The notes: generated by a model not told the origin, from the letters alone. DNA of 64,000 nt from Candidatus Saccharimonadota bacterium (GCA_017510445.1 JAFWNF010000002.1:52294-116293), one strand, 5' to 3'. Shown: positions 51,557-60,250, counted from the first letter of the stretch. Numbers and translations: made by a program.

Positions 51557-51664
51557 TTGAAAACTTGGTGGAGCACTAGAGATCCAGAAGAAAAAGTAGT
51601 CTTTATCTTTTGTGTACTGACGCTTGTCCTTGTTGCAATTGTGGCAGGAGTACATTATTTGTAA
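51557..51664 (+). CDS. 35-aa single-pass membrane protein
   Basis: TTG start 51557 after AAGGAGTGG (spacing about 7), TAA stop at 51662-51664. Begins MKTWWSTRDPEEKVV, then one transmembrane helix (about 14-33, VFIFCVLTLVLVAIVAGV). It has its own promoter, hairpin leader and RBS, the same architecture as the 49-aa gene at 5780. No family recognised. Confidence 0.65.
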   Translation: MKTWWSTRDPEEKVVFIFCVLTLVLVAIVAGVHYL

Positions 51665-51712
51665 AATCTTCTCTGTGTTTTTTTCATCTCCTTTCTTTTT
51701 TACCCCTCGCAC

Positions 51713-51746
51713 CGACCTCCATGTCCCACATGGGGGTCATTTTTAT
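51713..51746 (+). terminator. intrinsic terminator
   Basis: GACCTCCATGT, CCC, ACATGGGGGTC (two mismatched bases) followed by ATTTTTA. Confidence 0.85.
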
Positions 51747-51760
51747 GCTATAATTTCACT

Positions 51761-52174
51761 ATGAAAAAGAAAAAACCATCCGATAATGTGACCGTAAACC
51801 GTCGCGCTAGATTCGACTACGAACTTGGCGACGAGCTTTCTGTTGGGATGGTGCTTTCTGGCCCAGACGTACGCAAAATCCGCGACCACCACGTTCAACT
51901 TAAAGGTAGTTTCGTCACAATCCGAAACGATGAACTTTGGCTCAACAATCTAACCCTTGGTGCTGAAACTGCCGAAAATATCAAACTTCTCGCAACCAGA
52001 AAACAGATTGAAAGTTTAAAAAAAGAAAAAGTTGCTGGTTCGACAATTGTCCCCGTCAAACTCCTTGGTGGCGCCAGACATATCAAGCTAGTTATCGCCA
52101 TCGGTCGAGGTAAGAAAAAGTACGATAAACGTGAAACAATCAAGCGTCGCGATATTGATCGGGGGAGATTCTAA
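51761..52174 (+). CDS. smpB: SsrA-binding protein SmpB
   Basis: 137 residues. Partner of tmRNA in ribosome rescue. NRRARFDYELGDELSVGMVLSGPDVRKIRDHHVQLKGSFV, LLGGARHIKLVIAIGRGKKKYDKRETIKRRDIDR match; family-typical length is about 150, so the basic tail is a little short. No ssrA gene is visible in the window. TATAAT ends 6 bases before ATG (leaderless). Stop overlaps the xth start. Confidence 0.95.
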   Translation: MKKKKPSDNVTVNRRARFDYELGDELSVGMVLSGPDVRKIRDHHVQLKGSFVTIRNDELWLNNLTLGAETAENIKLLATRKQIESLKKEKVAGSTIVPVKLLGGARHIKLVIAIGRGKKKYDKRETIKRRDIDRGRF

Positions 52175-52956
52175 TGAAGCTTTACTCCTGGAACGTAAAC
52201 GGTCTTCGTGCGGTTTTAAGAAGAGGCGCGTTTGACACTTTTCTTGAGAAAGAAAAACCAGATATAATTTGTCTTCAAGAAGTAAAATCAAAAAAAGACC
52301 AAGTTGAAGTCGATTTTAAAGATTTTGAGGAGATTTGGAATCCAGCAGAGCGACCAGGTTATGCCGGAACGGCAATTTTTGTAAAAAAAGGTATAAAATT
52401 TGAGCGTCTGAACCTAGAGCCTTTTGATTGTAGAGATAGCTACGGTGACTTAAATACCGAAGGGCGAATCGTAGCGCTCGAATTTGAGAAATTTATTCTA
52501 GTTAATGTCTATACTCCAAATTCAAAACCAGACCTAAGTCGTCTAAAGCTTCGCGAGGAAAACTGGGATAAAAATTACTTGAAGCTTCTAAAAACACTTG
52601 AGAAAAAGAAACCAGTCGTAACTTGTGGCGATTTTAACTGTGCTCACGAAGAAATCGATATTGCTCGCCCAAAAACTAACCATCATTCTGCTGGTTTTAC
52701 CGATGAAGAGCGTAAAGGTTTTTCAAATTACCTTTCCGCTGGATTTATTGATACTTTTCGGGATAAACACCCAGATTCCGTCAGATATACTTGGTGGTCG
52801 CACTGGGGTCACGCGCGCGAAAATAATGTCGGCTGGCGTATTGACTATTTCTTGATTTCATCGGAACTTTCACCCGCGCTCGAATCAGCCGAAATCCATG
52901 AAGATATTCTCGGCTCCGATCACTGCCCCGTTTCAATCAATTTGGAGCTAAACTAA
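52174..52956 (+). CDS. xth: exodeoxyribonuclease III / AP endonuclease
   Basis: 260 residues of the EEP family. SWNVNGLRAVLRRG (metal Asn), CLQEVKS (Glu), GYAGTAIFVKKG, GDFNCAHEEIDIARPK, WRIDYFLISSEL and SDHCPVSINLEL (Asp-His) are all intact. Repairs abasic sites, so together with ung in this window it supports base excision repair. One-base overlaps with smpB and the next gene. Confidence 0.96.
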   Translation: MKLYSWNVNGLRAVLRRGAFDTFLEKEKPDIICLQEVKSKKDQVEVDFKDFEEIWNPAERPGYAGTAIFVKKGIKFERLNLEPFDCRDSYGDLNTEGRIVALEFEKFILVNVYTPNSKPDLSRLKLREENWDKNYLKLLKTLEKKKPVVTCGDFNCAHEEIDIARPKTNHHSAGFTDEERKGFSNYLSAGFIDTFRDKHPDSVRYTWWSHWGHARENNVGWRIDYFLISSELSPALESAEIHEDILGSDHCPVSINLELN

Positions 52957-53750
52957 TGGAAATTCCAAGTTTCTGGCAAAAACAAGAAAAACCACTTTTT
53001 CCTGACCTTGAATGGAATTTTCCCGAAAAAAAGCAGGGTACCGTATCTGTTATTGGCGGAAATTCCCAAAACTTTTCTAGTGTTAATTTTGTTTCAGGAA
53101 AAATGGCGCAAAATTTTCCAATCGAAAACGTCGTTTCAATTCTTCCAGACGCCTTAAAAAAGAAGATTCCGCCAGTTCCTGGAGTTGAATTTATGCCATC
53201 AACCGACAGTGGCTCTTTCAAAAAATCATCGGAACTTTCATCCGCGCTTGCTTCAGCCGATTTTAATCTGTTAATTGGCGATTTTTCCAAAAATTCAGAA
53301 ACCGCCGTAGCAGTATCTGAAGCCATAAAAAAATCGGAAAAACCAATTCTACTCACAAGGGATACGATTGACCTTGTTCTAAACGACGCGCAAGATTTTA
53401 TCGAAAAAGAAAATCTTTTCTTCGTGGGCTCAATGGCTCAGATTCAGAAACTTTTCCGCGCTGTTTACTATCCAAAGGTTCTTTTGCTTTCAATGCCGAT
53501 TATCCCAGTTGTCGAAGCGCTTCATAAATTCACAATCACTTATCCCTGTACGATTTTGACATTTCATGAGGGTCAAATTCTTGTCGCTAGCCACGGCGAA
53601 ATTATCTCTACGCCTCTAGAAAAGACTCCATATTCGCCTTTGACGCTTTGGAGTGGGGAACTTGCAGCGAGAATCGTCGCCTTTAATCTTTTCAACCAGA
53701 AAAAACCTTTAGAAGCGACAGTTTCAGCAATTCCGTTCAGAAAGTCTTAA
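52956..53750 (+). CDS. ribokinase-like protein, resembles NAD(P)HX dehydratase fold
   Basis: 264 residues, cytoplasmic. QGTVSVIGGNSQNFSS near residue 27 and the weak LIGDFSKNSET and ILTFHEGQILVASHGEI segments recall the YjeF C-terminal (NnrD) carbohydrate-kinase fold. The GAGD-type catalytic motif is not visible. Probably a diverged or non-catalytic member. Translationally coupled to xth; convergent with prmC by 14 bases. Confidence 0.5.
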   Translation: MEIPSFWQKQEKPLFPDLEWNFPEKKQGTVSVIGGNSQNFSSVNFVSGKMAQNFPIENVVSILPDALKKKIPPVPGVEFMPSTDSGSFKKSSELSSALASADFNLLIGDFSKNSETAVAVSEAIKKSEKPILLTRDTIDLVLNDAQDFIEKENLFFVGSMAQIQKLFRAVYYPKVLLLSMPIIPVVEALHKFTITYPCTILTFHEGQILVASHGEIISTPLEKTPYSPLTLWSGELAARIVAFNLFNQKKPLEATVSAIPFRKS

Positions 53751-54525
53751 AAACAGTTATAAAATCATCTTTTCGAGCCAGACTAAAACCAAACTCTTTT
53801 GCGTATTCAATTATTTCTTCTTGTTGTGAAGTATCAGATTCGAGAACTAAGTATTTTGTACGCCCCTTAGCTTGGTGAATCAACTTTTTAATTAGAAAAA
53901 GCCCGCCATCTTCCGCATAAAGCGCTTCTTTTGGCTCGTACTTTAGCGTCTTTTTATCGAGCCAGTCCCAATCTTCATCCACATACGGAAGATTTGCCAC
54001 AATCAAATCAAAATTTCCGTCAATACTATCTAGCAAATCTGACTGGATAAACTTTACATCTGTACCTAGATTTTTCGCATTTTCTTTTGCGAGTTCTAAT
54101 ACACCCTGCGAAAAATCACTCGCCAGCACTTCCACTTCCGGATTTTCTAATTTTAGAGTTATCGCGATACAGCCGCTCCCAGTACCAATGTCTAAAATTT
54201 TTCTCGGTGCAGGCTTTAAAGTTTTTGCCATTTCAATAATGCTTTCCGTCTCTGTTCTCGGAATTAGCGAGCGCGCTCCCTTCTCGACTAAAAAATCTCT
54301 CCCATAAAACTCTTTATAGCCCAAAATATAAGCCAGCGGTTCTCCCGAGGCCCGCCTCTCTAAAAATTCATTTGCCTTTTTTAGTTCTTCCTCGGCTAAT
54401 TTTTTGTCCTCATGAAGTGTCAAAAATGAACGATCTTTTTCGCCAATAGTATTTAAAAGAATCAATTCCGCATCAAGCGCATTAATCTTTCTTTTGGCTA
54501 TCGTCAGCCATGAGCTCACGTTCAT
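53737..54525 (-). CDS. prmC: release factor glutamine methyltransferase
   Basis: 262 residues. Methylates the GGQ glutamine of RF1. N-terminal helical domain ([19 protein letters not shown]), [21 protein letters not shown] motif [15 protein letters not shown], and [11 protein letters not shown], where the usual NPPY is NLPY. Start lies 44 bases inside prfA, and the N-terminus aligns with the family, so the overlap is real. Confidence 0.93.
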   Translation of the reverse strand: MNVSSWLTIAKRKINALDAELILLNTIGEKDRSFLTLHEDKKLAEEELKKANEFLERRASGEPLAYILGYKEFYGRDFLVEKGARSLIPRTETESIIEMAKTLKPAPRKILDIGTGSGCIAITLKLENPEVEVLASDFSQGVLELAKENAKNLGTDVKFIQSDLLDSIDGNFDLIVANLPYVDEDWDWLDKKTLKYEPKEALYAEDGGLFLIKKLIHQAKGRTKYLVLESDTSQQEEIIEYAKEFGFSLARKDDFITVFKTF

Positions 54526-55540
54526 TTTTTGCTAGCTCCTCAATCAAATCATCAATATCGCCATCCATTGCTTGGGCAATACTCGAGCGGGAATAGTGAA
54601 TCCGGTGGTCGGTAATACGGTCTTGCGGAAAATTATAGGTGCGAATTTTTTCGCTTCGATCACCAGTGCCAATCAGAGATTTTCTAGCTTCACTGGCATT
54701 TTTCATTTCTTCTTCACGCTTCTTTTCGAGCAGTCTCGAACGCAAAATGTTCATCGCCTTTACGCGGTTTTGCTGTTGGCTACGCTCATCCTGCATCGCC
54801 ACAACCAAACCTGTTGGGAGGTGGGTAATGCGAACAGCGGAGTCAGTCGTGTTTACACCTTGACCGCCATGCCCGCCCGAACGATAAATATCGATGCGCA
54901 AATCCTCTGGTTTAATTTCAAGATCAGTTTCGCTCGCTTCAGGAAGTGCCGCCACGGTTACAGTGGAAGTGTGAATTCTTCCTTGCGATTCCGTCACTGG
55001 CACACGTTGAACACGGTGCACTCCGCCTTCGAATTTCAGCTTTCCGTAAGGTCTATCGCCCGTGAATTTTACAATCACTTCTTTCATCCCGCCAGCCTCG
55101 TTCTCGTTCTTAGAAATTAGCTCAGCTTTAAGCCCGTGATTTTCGCCATATTTCAGATACATGCGATAAAGCTCACCAGCAAAAAGAGAAGCTTCATCAC
55201 CGCCAGCTCCAGCACGAATTTCTAGAATTGCCGGTTTATCGTCATTAGGATCTCGTGGAATCAAAAGTTCATCTAGCTCCGCCTGAGTTTCTGCGATTTT
55301 CTTAGTCAAACTTTCAACATCTTCTCGTGCCATCTCGCCGAGTTCTGGATCATCAACTAGAGATTTTGCCTCTTTTAAACTCTCAGAAAACTGCTCGAGT
55401 TTCTTATTCAGCTCCAAAATATTTTCAATCTCAGAAAGCCTACGTGATTTATTGGCAAAATCAGGATCAGAATAAGCCTCTGGCTTCGCCAGAAAGTCGT
55501 TTATCTCTTTTTTCTCTTGCTCTAATTTCTCAAAATTCAT
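54482..55540 (-). CDS. prfA: peptide chain release factor 1
   Basis: 352 residues. Stop-codon recognition motif PVT in [17 protein letters not shown] (PxT is RF1-type), catalytic GGQ in [18 protein letters not shown], and acidic N-terminal domain. Start ATG 55540 lies 6 bases after a minus-strand TATAAT; an ATG at 55558 would be upstream of it. Operon prfA-prmC. Confidence 0.96.
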   Translation of the reverse strand: MNFEKLEQEKKEINDFLAKPEAYSDPDFANKSRRLSEIENILELNKKLEQFSESLKEAKSLVDDPELGEMAREDVESLTKKIAETQAELDELLIPRDPNDDKPAILEIRAGAGGDEASLFAGELYRMYLKYGENHGLKAELISKNENEAGGMKEVIVKFTGDRPYGKLKFEGGVHRVQRVPVTESQGRIHTSTVTVAALPEASETDLEIKPEDLRIDIYRSGGHGGQGVNTTDSAVRITHLPTGLVVAMQDERSQQQNRVKAMNILRSRLLEKKREEEMKNASEARKSLIGTGDRSEKIRTYNFPQDRITDHRIHYSRSSIAQAMDGDIDDLIEELAKNERELMADDSQKKD

Positions 55541-55555
55541 GGTATAATTATACCA
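55540..55555. promoter_or_regulatory. palindromic -10 shared by prfA and tRNA-Val
   Basis: TGGTATAATTATACCA is a perfect palindrome offering TATAAT on both strands, 6 bases before the prfA ATG on minus and 12 bases before the tRNA-Val 5' end on plus. The two promoters must compete. Confidence 0.65.
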
Positions 55556-55560
55556 CATCT

Positions 55561-55637
55561 GGATCTTTAGCTCAGTTGGCTAGAGCGTACGATTCACATT
55601 CGTAAGGTCACTGGTTCGAGCCCAGTAAGATCCACCA
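55561..55637 (+). tRNA. tRNA-Val (CAC)
   Basis: Acceptor GGATCTT/AAGATCC, D-arm GCTC..GAGC, anticodon stem TACGA/TCGTA with loop TTCACAT (anticodon CAC), T-arm ACTGG-TTCGAGC-CCAGT, encoded CCA. Confidence 0.95.
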
Positions 55638-55644
55638 GTCTTAT

Positions 55645-55670
55645 AAACGCGCTTGCGTTTCTTTTTTTTT
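55645..55670 (+). terminator. tRNA-Val terminator
   Basis: AAACGC, GCTT, GCGTTT then C and nine T. Confidence 0.92.
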
Positions 55671-55713
55671 GGTATTATACTAAATAATAGAAACGATAGA
55701 GGAAAGGAATTTT

Positions 55714-56175
55714 ATGGAAAATATCCAGAATCACGAAAACGACCATGACGAGATTAGTCTAGAGGATCTCTCAAAACTCGAGCCAGAAGATTTCAGTAAA
55801 CTAGATTTTGAAGTGGTACAAGAAAAAATTCGCGAAGAAACAAACGATATGATACAAAGTAGAAATAGCAGATTGGAAAGCCTACAACAAGATGCTTACT
55901 GGACTAAAGATATGCCACACGACGCCGACAAATCTGAGTATCTTCTCACAAATCCAGAATCAAGAAAAGAGATAAAAGAAATATTAAACATAGACAATAA
56001 ACGACTAACTTTAAATCAGATTTTGCTTGAAACAAGGCGTCTATCCAAAATAACAGAGCCGTCAGGGAACTTAAGATCCGGAGCAGCATCAGTTTTATGT
56101 GATTTATATAAAAATGTATTACCAAGCTTATCGGAAGAAGAATTATCAAAGTGGTATAGCAGGCACAACGGCTAA
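55714..56175 (+). CDS. hypothetical acidic protein, 153 aa
   Basis: RBS GAGGAAAGGA before ATG. Soluble, acidic in the first 50 residues (ISLEDLSKLEPEDFSKLDFEVV), helical throughout, ending SLSEEELSKWYSRHNG. No family recognised. The last 30 bases overlap the 3' end of a convergent methyltransferase gene. Confidence 0.6.
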   Translation: MENIQNHENDHDEISLEDLSKLEPEDFSKLDFEVVQEKIREETNDMIQSRNSRLESLQQDAYWTKDMPHDADKSEYLLTNPESRKEIKEILNIDNKRLTLNQILLETRRLSKITEPSGNLRSGAASVLCDLYKNVLPSLSEEELSKWYSRHNG

Positions 56176-56838
56176 CGACTTTCTAATCAACACATGAAAG
56201 TGAAACGAGCTAAATGTTTTATCGTTTTTAGTATAGAAATCTTCAATATGAAAAATATCAACAATTTCAAAATCTTTGAATAGTTCCAAAATTAAATCAT
56301 AGTCAGCATAAAAATGCGGAATGCCGTTTTCTGGTCCATCCTCAACACGGATTTTAGTATTTTCATCTACTACCGGCCAATTTTGCTGAAATCCCCAAGT
56401 TTGTTTTGAACCTAAAGTTAAATAGCACTCACCGTCTTTCTTCAATACTCTTTTAAGCTCAGAAACAATTCTTTTCATTCCGGCAGTGTCCGTATGGGAA
56501 ATTACGTTGCGGCAATAAATACAATCAAATCTTTTATCAGGATAGGGAAGATCAAGCATATCACCCACTTTTAGATCAACCTGAACGCCAGATTCTTTGG
56601 CGTACTCTTCCGTTTTTTCAATTGAAGTTTCACTTAAATCAAACCCCGAAGTAGAAAAGCCAGCTTTCGCGAATTGAATCGTGTGTCTCCCGAGCCCACA
56701 ACCTAAATCTAAAAAATCCTTCTTATCTTGTTTTTGCCATCGATTTATTAAATAATAAGACTCCACCGCTGGTTCTTGCCAATATTTCTCGTGTTCTCCT
56801 TTTACAATATCCCAATTCCAAGCTTTTGATTTAACCAT
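56146..56838 (-). CDS. class I SAM-dependent methyltransferase
   Basis: 230 residues. SAM-binding motif I FLDLGCGLGRHTIQFAKAG, FDLSETSIEKTEEYA, GDMLDLPYPDKRFDCIYCRNVISHTD and VLKKDGECYLTL give a Methyltransf_11/UbiE-type fold. C-terminal half (HFYADYDLILELFKDFEIVDI) is typical of small-molecule methyltransferases; substrate unknown. RBS AAAGGAGG. Confidence 0.85.
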   Translation of the reverse strand: MVKSKAWNWDIVKGEHEKYWQEPAVESYYLINRWQKQDKKDFLDLGCGLGRHTIQFAKAGFSTSGFDLSETSIEKTEEYAKESGVQVDLKVGDMLDLPYPDKRFDCIYCRNVISHTDTAGMKRIVSELKRVLKKDGECYLTLGSKQTWGFQQNWPVVDENTKIRVEDGPENGIPHFYADYDLILELFKDFEIVDIFHIEDFYTKNDKTFSSFHFHVLIRKSLAVVPAIPL

Positions 56839-56878
56839 TTTCCTCCTTTAAAAAATTATATCATGTATCAATGAAGCA

Positions 56879-56900
56879 GGCGCGCTCGAAACTTCCGAAA
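56879..56900. repeat. 22-base dispersed motif, copy 1
   Basis: GGCGCGCTC-GAAAC-TTCCGAAA. Constant ends GCGCGCTC and TTCCGAAA with a 5-base variable middle. Lies between divergent genes, 27 bases before an ATG. Confidence 0.6.
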
Positions 56901-56926
56901 CGATTATGTTATAATCATTAAAAGAT

Positions 56927-57478
56927 ATGTTTTTACTTGAAAGACAGCCAGTTATCGTAATTGTTCTTCAGATTCTTGAAATTTTATTCGGCTATCTTGG
57001 CTCCTATTCGATAAAAAAGAGAAACATTTTTATCTTTTATGCGATTTCAGTCATTTTTACAATCTTAATGTTCTGGAGCGTTGGAAAGACGGCAGCTATT
57101 TTGCCTGTAGCAACAACCGGTATCAGATATTTTATTTTCATTTTTAGGAAAAAGTATAAAACAAATCTCCCCTTATATTTTTGTCTACTGCTTCATGTAA
57201 TTTCGTTAGTTTTATCTATCGGATCATCATTTGAGGATTTAATCCCGTCTGTTTTAGTTCTTGCCGGATGTCTAATTTACTGGTTTTTGGATGGCTCGAA
57301 ACTGAAAGGAAGTATTTTCGCCCTCAATATTCCTTGGATTATCTATTATCTCATATGTGGTCTTTACGTTGTGGCGATAAACACCGTGATCCAAAACGCA
57401 CTTGTAGGCATTGCATACTTTAGGCTAAAAAGAAAAGAAAATGCTAAGCATAAAAACATAAAAGAAAAGAGGCGATAG
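56927..57478 (+). CDS. polytopic membrane protein, YgjV-like
   Basis: 183 residues, about six membrane helices. RxxxxxFYAISVIFTILMFWSVGKTAAILPVATTGIRYFIFIFRKK (seen in parts) and a basic C-tail are like the YgjV/Imp-YgjV inner-membrane family, whose role is unknown. TATAAT ends 11 bases before ATG. Assignment tentative. Confidence 0.5.
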   Translation: MFLLERQPVIVIVLQILEILFGYLGSYSIKKRNIFIFYAISVIFTILMFWSVGKTAAILPVATTGIRYFIFIFRKKYKTNLPLYFCLLLHVISLVLSIGSSFEDLIPSVLVLAGCLIYWFLDGSKLKGSIFALNIPWIIYYLICGLYVVAINTVIQNALVGIAYFRLKRKENAKHKNIKEKRR

Positions 57479-57487
57479 TTTTTTGTA

Positions 57488-57509
57488 GGCGCGCTCAAAA
57501 CTTCCGAAA
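57488..57509. repeat. 22-base dispersed motif, copy 2
   Basis: GGCGCGCTC-AAAAC-TTCCGAAA, one base different from copy 1. Between the YgjV-like gene and the ATPase gene. Confidence 0.6.
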
Positions 57510-57566
57510 ATTATTATATTTTTATCTTGAAATATGCTAAAATTAAACCATAAGCGAATTATTTTT

Positions 57567-60098
57567 ATGTCAGAATTTTATAACGAATCAGTTAAAGATG
57601 TTTTAGAGAAATTCCATGTCAATCCAGACAAAGGATTATCTGCTGAAGAAGTAAAAAAACGCCAGAAAAAATATGGCAAAAATATTTTAAATATCAAAAA
57701 AGTACCACTTTGGCGAAAACTCATCGAGCCTTTTTGTGACCTTTTTATGGTCATTTTGATTATCGCTCTCATTCTCGCAATTATTCAGGGCTCAACCTCA
57801 GAAATCATTATTATCGCAATTGATATTATCTGCGATGCGGGGATTTTCTATTTTCAGCAGTTTTCCACTGAACGTGTCTTGAGAAATCTTAAGAAAAAGA
57901 CTGTTCATCCTGTAAAAGTATTAAGGGGGGGCAAAGAAGTCGAGGTTGATTCTTCCGACCTTGTCCCAGGCGACATCGTTTTTCTTGTTGAAGGCGAGAA
58001 AATCCCAGCTGATGGTCGCGTGATTCTTGAAACAGGCGTCCTTACAAACGAATCGATGCTTACAGGCGAATCCGATTCAGTCATCAAAGACGCCCGCGCG
58101 ATTGCCGGTCAAAAGAAAGTCTTTGAACAAAAGAATATGGTTTTCTCCGGATCATTCGTTATCACCGGGACTGGAAAAATGGTAGTCGTCAAAACCGGAA
58201 ACGACACAGAATATGGCCATATCGCTTCCCTCGCTTCCGGCACAGAAGATATCAGCCCAATCCAAGAGAAAATCAACAAACTTGTTGTAAAAATCGCCAT
58301 AGCAGTTTTAGTTTCAGCCGTGATAGTATTTATCATCCAACTAATCAACGGCTTTAGTTTCTTCCAATCTGCCGAATTCACCCTTGCGATCGTCGTGTCC
58401 GCCGTTCCTGAAGATCTACCGATTGCTACTGCTGTCATTCTCGCTATTGGCGCGTCGAAAATGGCGAAGAAAAAGGCCCTTGTTAAAGAACTCCGTGCGA
58501 TTGAATCAATTGGCGTTGTCACGACCGTCGCATCAGATAAAACTGGCACTTTAACTGAAAATCGTCTATCGCTCCAAAAAATGTGGTTTAAAAAGTCGAC
58601 TACCCACCCAGAGGATTTTATTGCAAAAACCGCCCTGCCAATTTCCGAATCTGGCGACCCGATGGACAATTGTCTCTGGAAATTTCTTTCATCGAAAAAA
58701 ATCGAAGCCGATTGCGAACCAGCCCATTCTTACGCTTTTGACCAAGACATTCGTATGTCAGGGAATCTTTTCGAAGATAAAAATGGTAAACTGAAAATCT
58801 ATCTCAAAGGTGCTCCAGAAACGATTATTCGTCGCTCTAAACTCTCTCAAAAAGAATTGGAAGAAGTCGAGATGCGCCTTTCCCAATTTACAGATTTCGG
58901 TTACAAAGTTCTTGCACTCGCCACAATTACACCTAAACATGCGATTAACGAACTCTCACGCTTAGAAAAAGATGAAAAATTAGAATTTGTTGGTTTTCTT
59001 GCCGTCTCAGATACAATTCGCAAAGAGGCTAAAAACTCAATTTTAGAAGCAGAAAACATTGGTGTAAAGATAAAAATGGTAACTGGCGATCATGCTGGTA
59101 CGGCGTTTGCGATCGGTAAACAGCTAGGCCTAGCAAAAAAACCAGACGAAGTTCTTGACTGCTCTAAACTCGGCCAAATTGATGATGAAACTCTCGCCGA
59201 AAAGGTTAAACAATCAACAGTTTTTGCACGTGTTACTCCAGAAGATAAATTCCGTATCCTCGAGATCATCAAAAAGTCAGAAGTTGTTGCGATGACGGGC
59301 GACGGGGTGAACGACGTGCCGGCGCTTACGAACGCTCACATCGGTATTGCCATGGGTGACGGACCTTCGATTGTCGGCGATGCTGGTGATATAGTTCTTG
59401 TTGATAATAATTTCAAAAATATTGTTGACGCCATCAAAGAGGGCCGAATAATTCTGACAAACATTCGTCGTATGCTCGTATATCTTCTCGCGACAAACGC
59501 TGGCGAAGTGCTTACAATGATTTTTGCTTTGATTTTTGGACAAGGTCAGCTTCTTCTGCCAATCCAAATTCTCTGGGTTAATCTTGTAACAGATTCATTG
59601 ATGGTTCTACCGATTGGTCTCGAGCCAGCTGAACGTCGCGTTCTGGCCGAGAAACCCGAAAGAAAAGATGCACCAATCCTTCAGCGCGTTTTGGTCGAAA
59701 GAATCGTTATCATCGCAATATCGATGGCAACAATCACGCTTTCTGTTTATTATCTCGCTAGCCTATTCTTTACCCACGAACAGTCCAATACGCTTGCCTT
59801 TATTTCCCTAGTTGTTATGCAGTGGTCAAACGCCTTCACTACGCGTGGCATTTTCGAATCCTGCTTAAAACGTCTGAAAGTTAAAAACATACTTTTTGTG
59901 CTCGCCTTAGTGCTTGCAATTTTTCTCCAAGTCTTAGCGACCTTCGGTCCGCTTAGAGATTTCGTATCTGTTGTTTCGGTTCCAATCGTCGCAATTATCT
60001 TTACGGTGGTTGTTGCATTTCTCTTTCCGATCTATACAGTTGAGCTTCATAAAATCCTATATCAACGTAAAAAACGCAAAAAACAGAGTGCAAAATAG
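57567..60098 (+). CDS. cation-transporting P-type ATPase (P2-like)
   Basis: 843 residues from MSEFYNESVKDVL (57567); an ATG at 57534 lies on the -10-like sequence. Cation_ATPase_N, actuator loop with TGES, phosphorylation site SDKTGTLTEN (Asp about 324), KGAPE, MVTGDHAGTA and MTGDGVNDVPAL, about ten helices. Helix M4 reads VVSAVPEDLPIA, where Ca pumps have PEGLP, so ion specificity (Ca, Mn or other) is uncertain. The stop is followed after 1 base by palindrome copy 4. Confidence 0.92.
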   Translation: MSEFYNESVKDVLEKFHVNPDKGLSAEEVKKRQKKYGKNILNIKKVPLWRKLIEPFCDLFMVILIIALILAIIQGSTSEIIIIAIDIICDAGIFYFQQFSTERVLRNLKKKTVHPVKVLRGGKEVEVDSSDLVPGDIVFLVEGEKIPADGRVILETGVLTNESMLTGESDSVIKDARAIAGQKKVFEQKNMVFSGSFVITGTGKMVVVKTGNDTEYGHIASLASGTEDISPIQEKINKLVVKIAIAVLVSAVIVFIIQLINGFSFFQSAEFTLAIVVSAVPEDLPIATAVILAIGASKMAKKKALVKELRAIESIGVVTTVASDKTGTLTENRLSLQKMWFKKSTTHPEDFIAKTALPISESGDPMDNCLWKFLSSKKIEADCEPAHSYAFDQDIRMSGNLFEDKNGKLKIYLKGAPETIIRRSKLSQKELEEVEMRLSQFTDFGYKVLALATITPKHAINELSRLEKDEKLEFVGFLAVSDTIRKEAKNSILEAENIGVKIKMVTGDHAGTAFAIGKQLGLAKKPDEVLDCSKLGQIDDETLAEKVKQSTVFARVTPEDKFRILEIIKKSEVVAMTGDGVNDVPALTNAHIGIAMGDGPSIVGDAGDIVLVDNNFKNIVDAIKEGRIILTNIRRMLVYLLATNAGEVLTMIFALIFGQGQLLLPIQILWVNLVTDSLMVLPIGLEPAERRVLAEKPERKDAPILQRVLVERIVIIAISMATITLSVYYLASLFFTHEQSNTLAFISLVVMQWSNAFTTRGIFESCLKRLKVKNILFVLALVLAIFLQVLATFGPLRDFVSVVSVPIVAIIFTVVVAFLFPIYTVELHKILYQRKKRKKQSAK

Positions 60099-60099
60099 A

Positions 60100-60118
60100 T
60101 GTTGTAAAAATTACAACA
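60100..60118. repeat. palindrome TGTTGTAAAAATTACAACA, copy 4
   Basis: Exact copy between the P-type ATPase stop and the nrdD promoter, 20 bases before the -35. No T tail here. Confidence 0.9.
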
Positions 60119-60137
60119 TAAAAATAAGCATTTTCTA

Positions 60138-60191
60138 TTGACACGCCATATGTAGTGCTATATTATATCTGCAAGACACTAAATATAGCGT
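60138..60191 (+). promoter_or_regulatory. nrdD promoter with two probable NrdR boxes
   Basis: TTGACA (60138-60143), 17 bases, TATTAT (60161-60166). Box 1 ACGCCATATGTAGTGC at 60143-60158 fits the NrdR consensus (acaCwAtATaTwGtgt) at 12 of 16 positions and lies between -35 and -10. Box 2 ACACTAAATATAGCGT at 60176-60191 fits at 14 of 16 and lies just past the start site. Spacing 33 bases start to start, about three helical turns. Confidence 0.75.
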
Positions 60192-60250
60192 CAGAAATTT
60201 CCAAAAAATAAAAAAAATATGTAGAAATATTTTAAGGAGGTAATTTTTCT

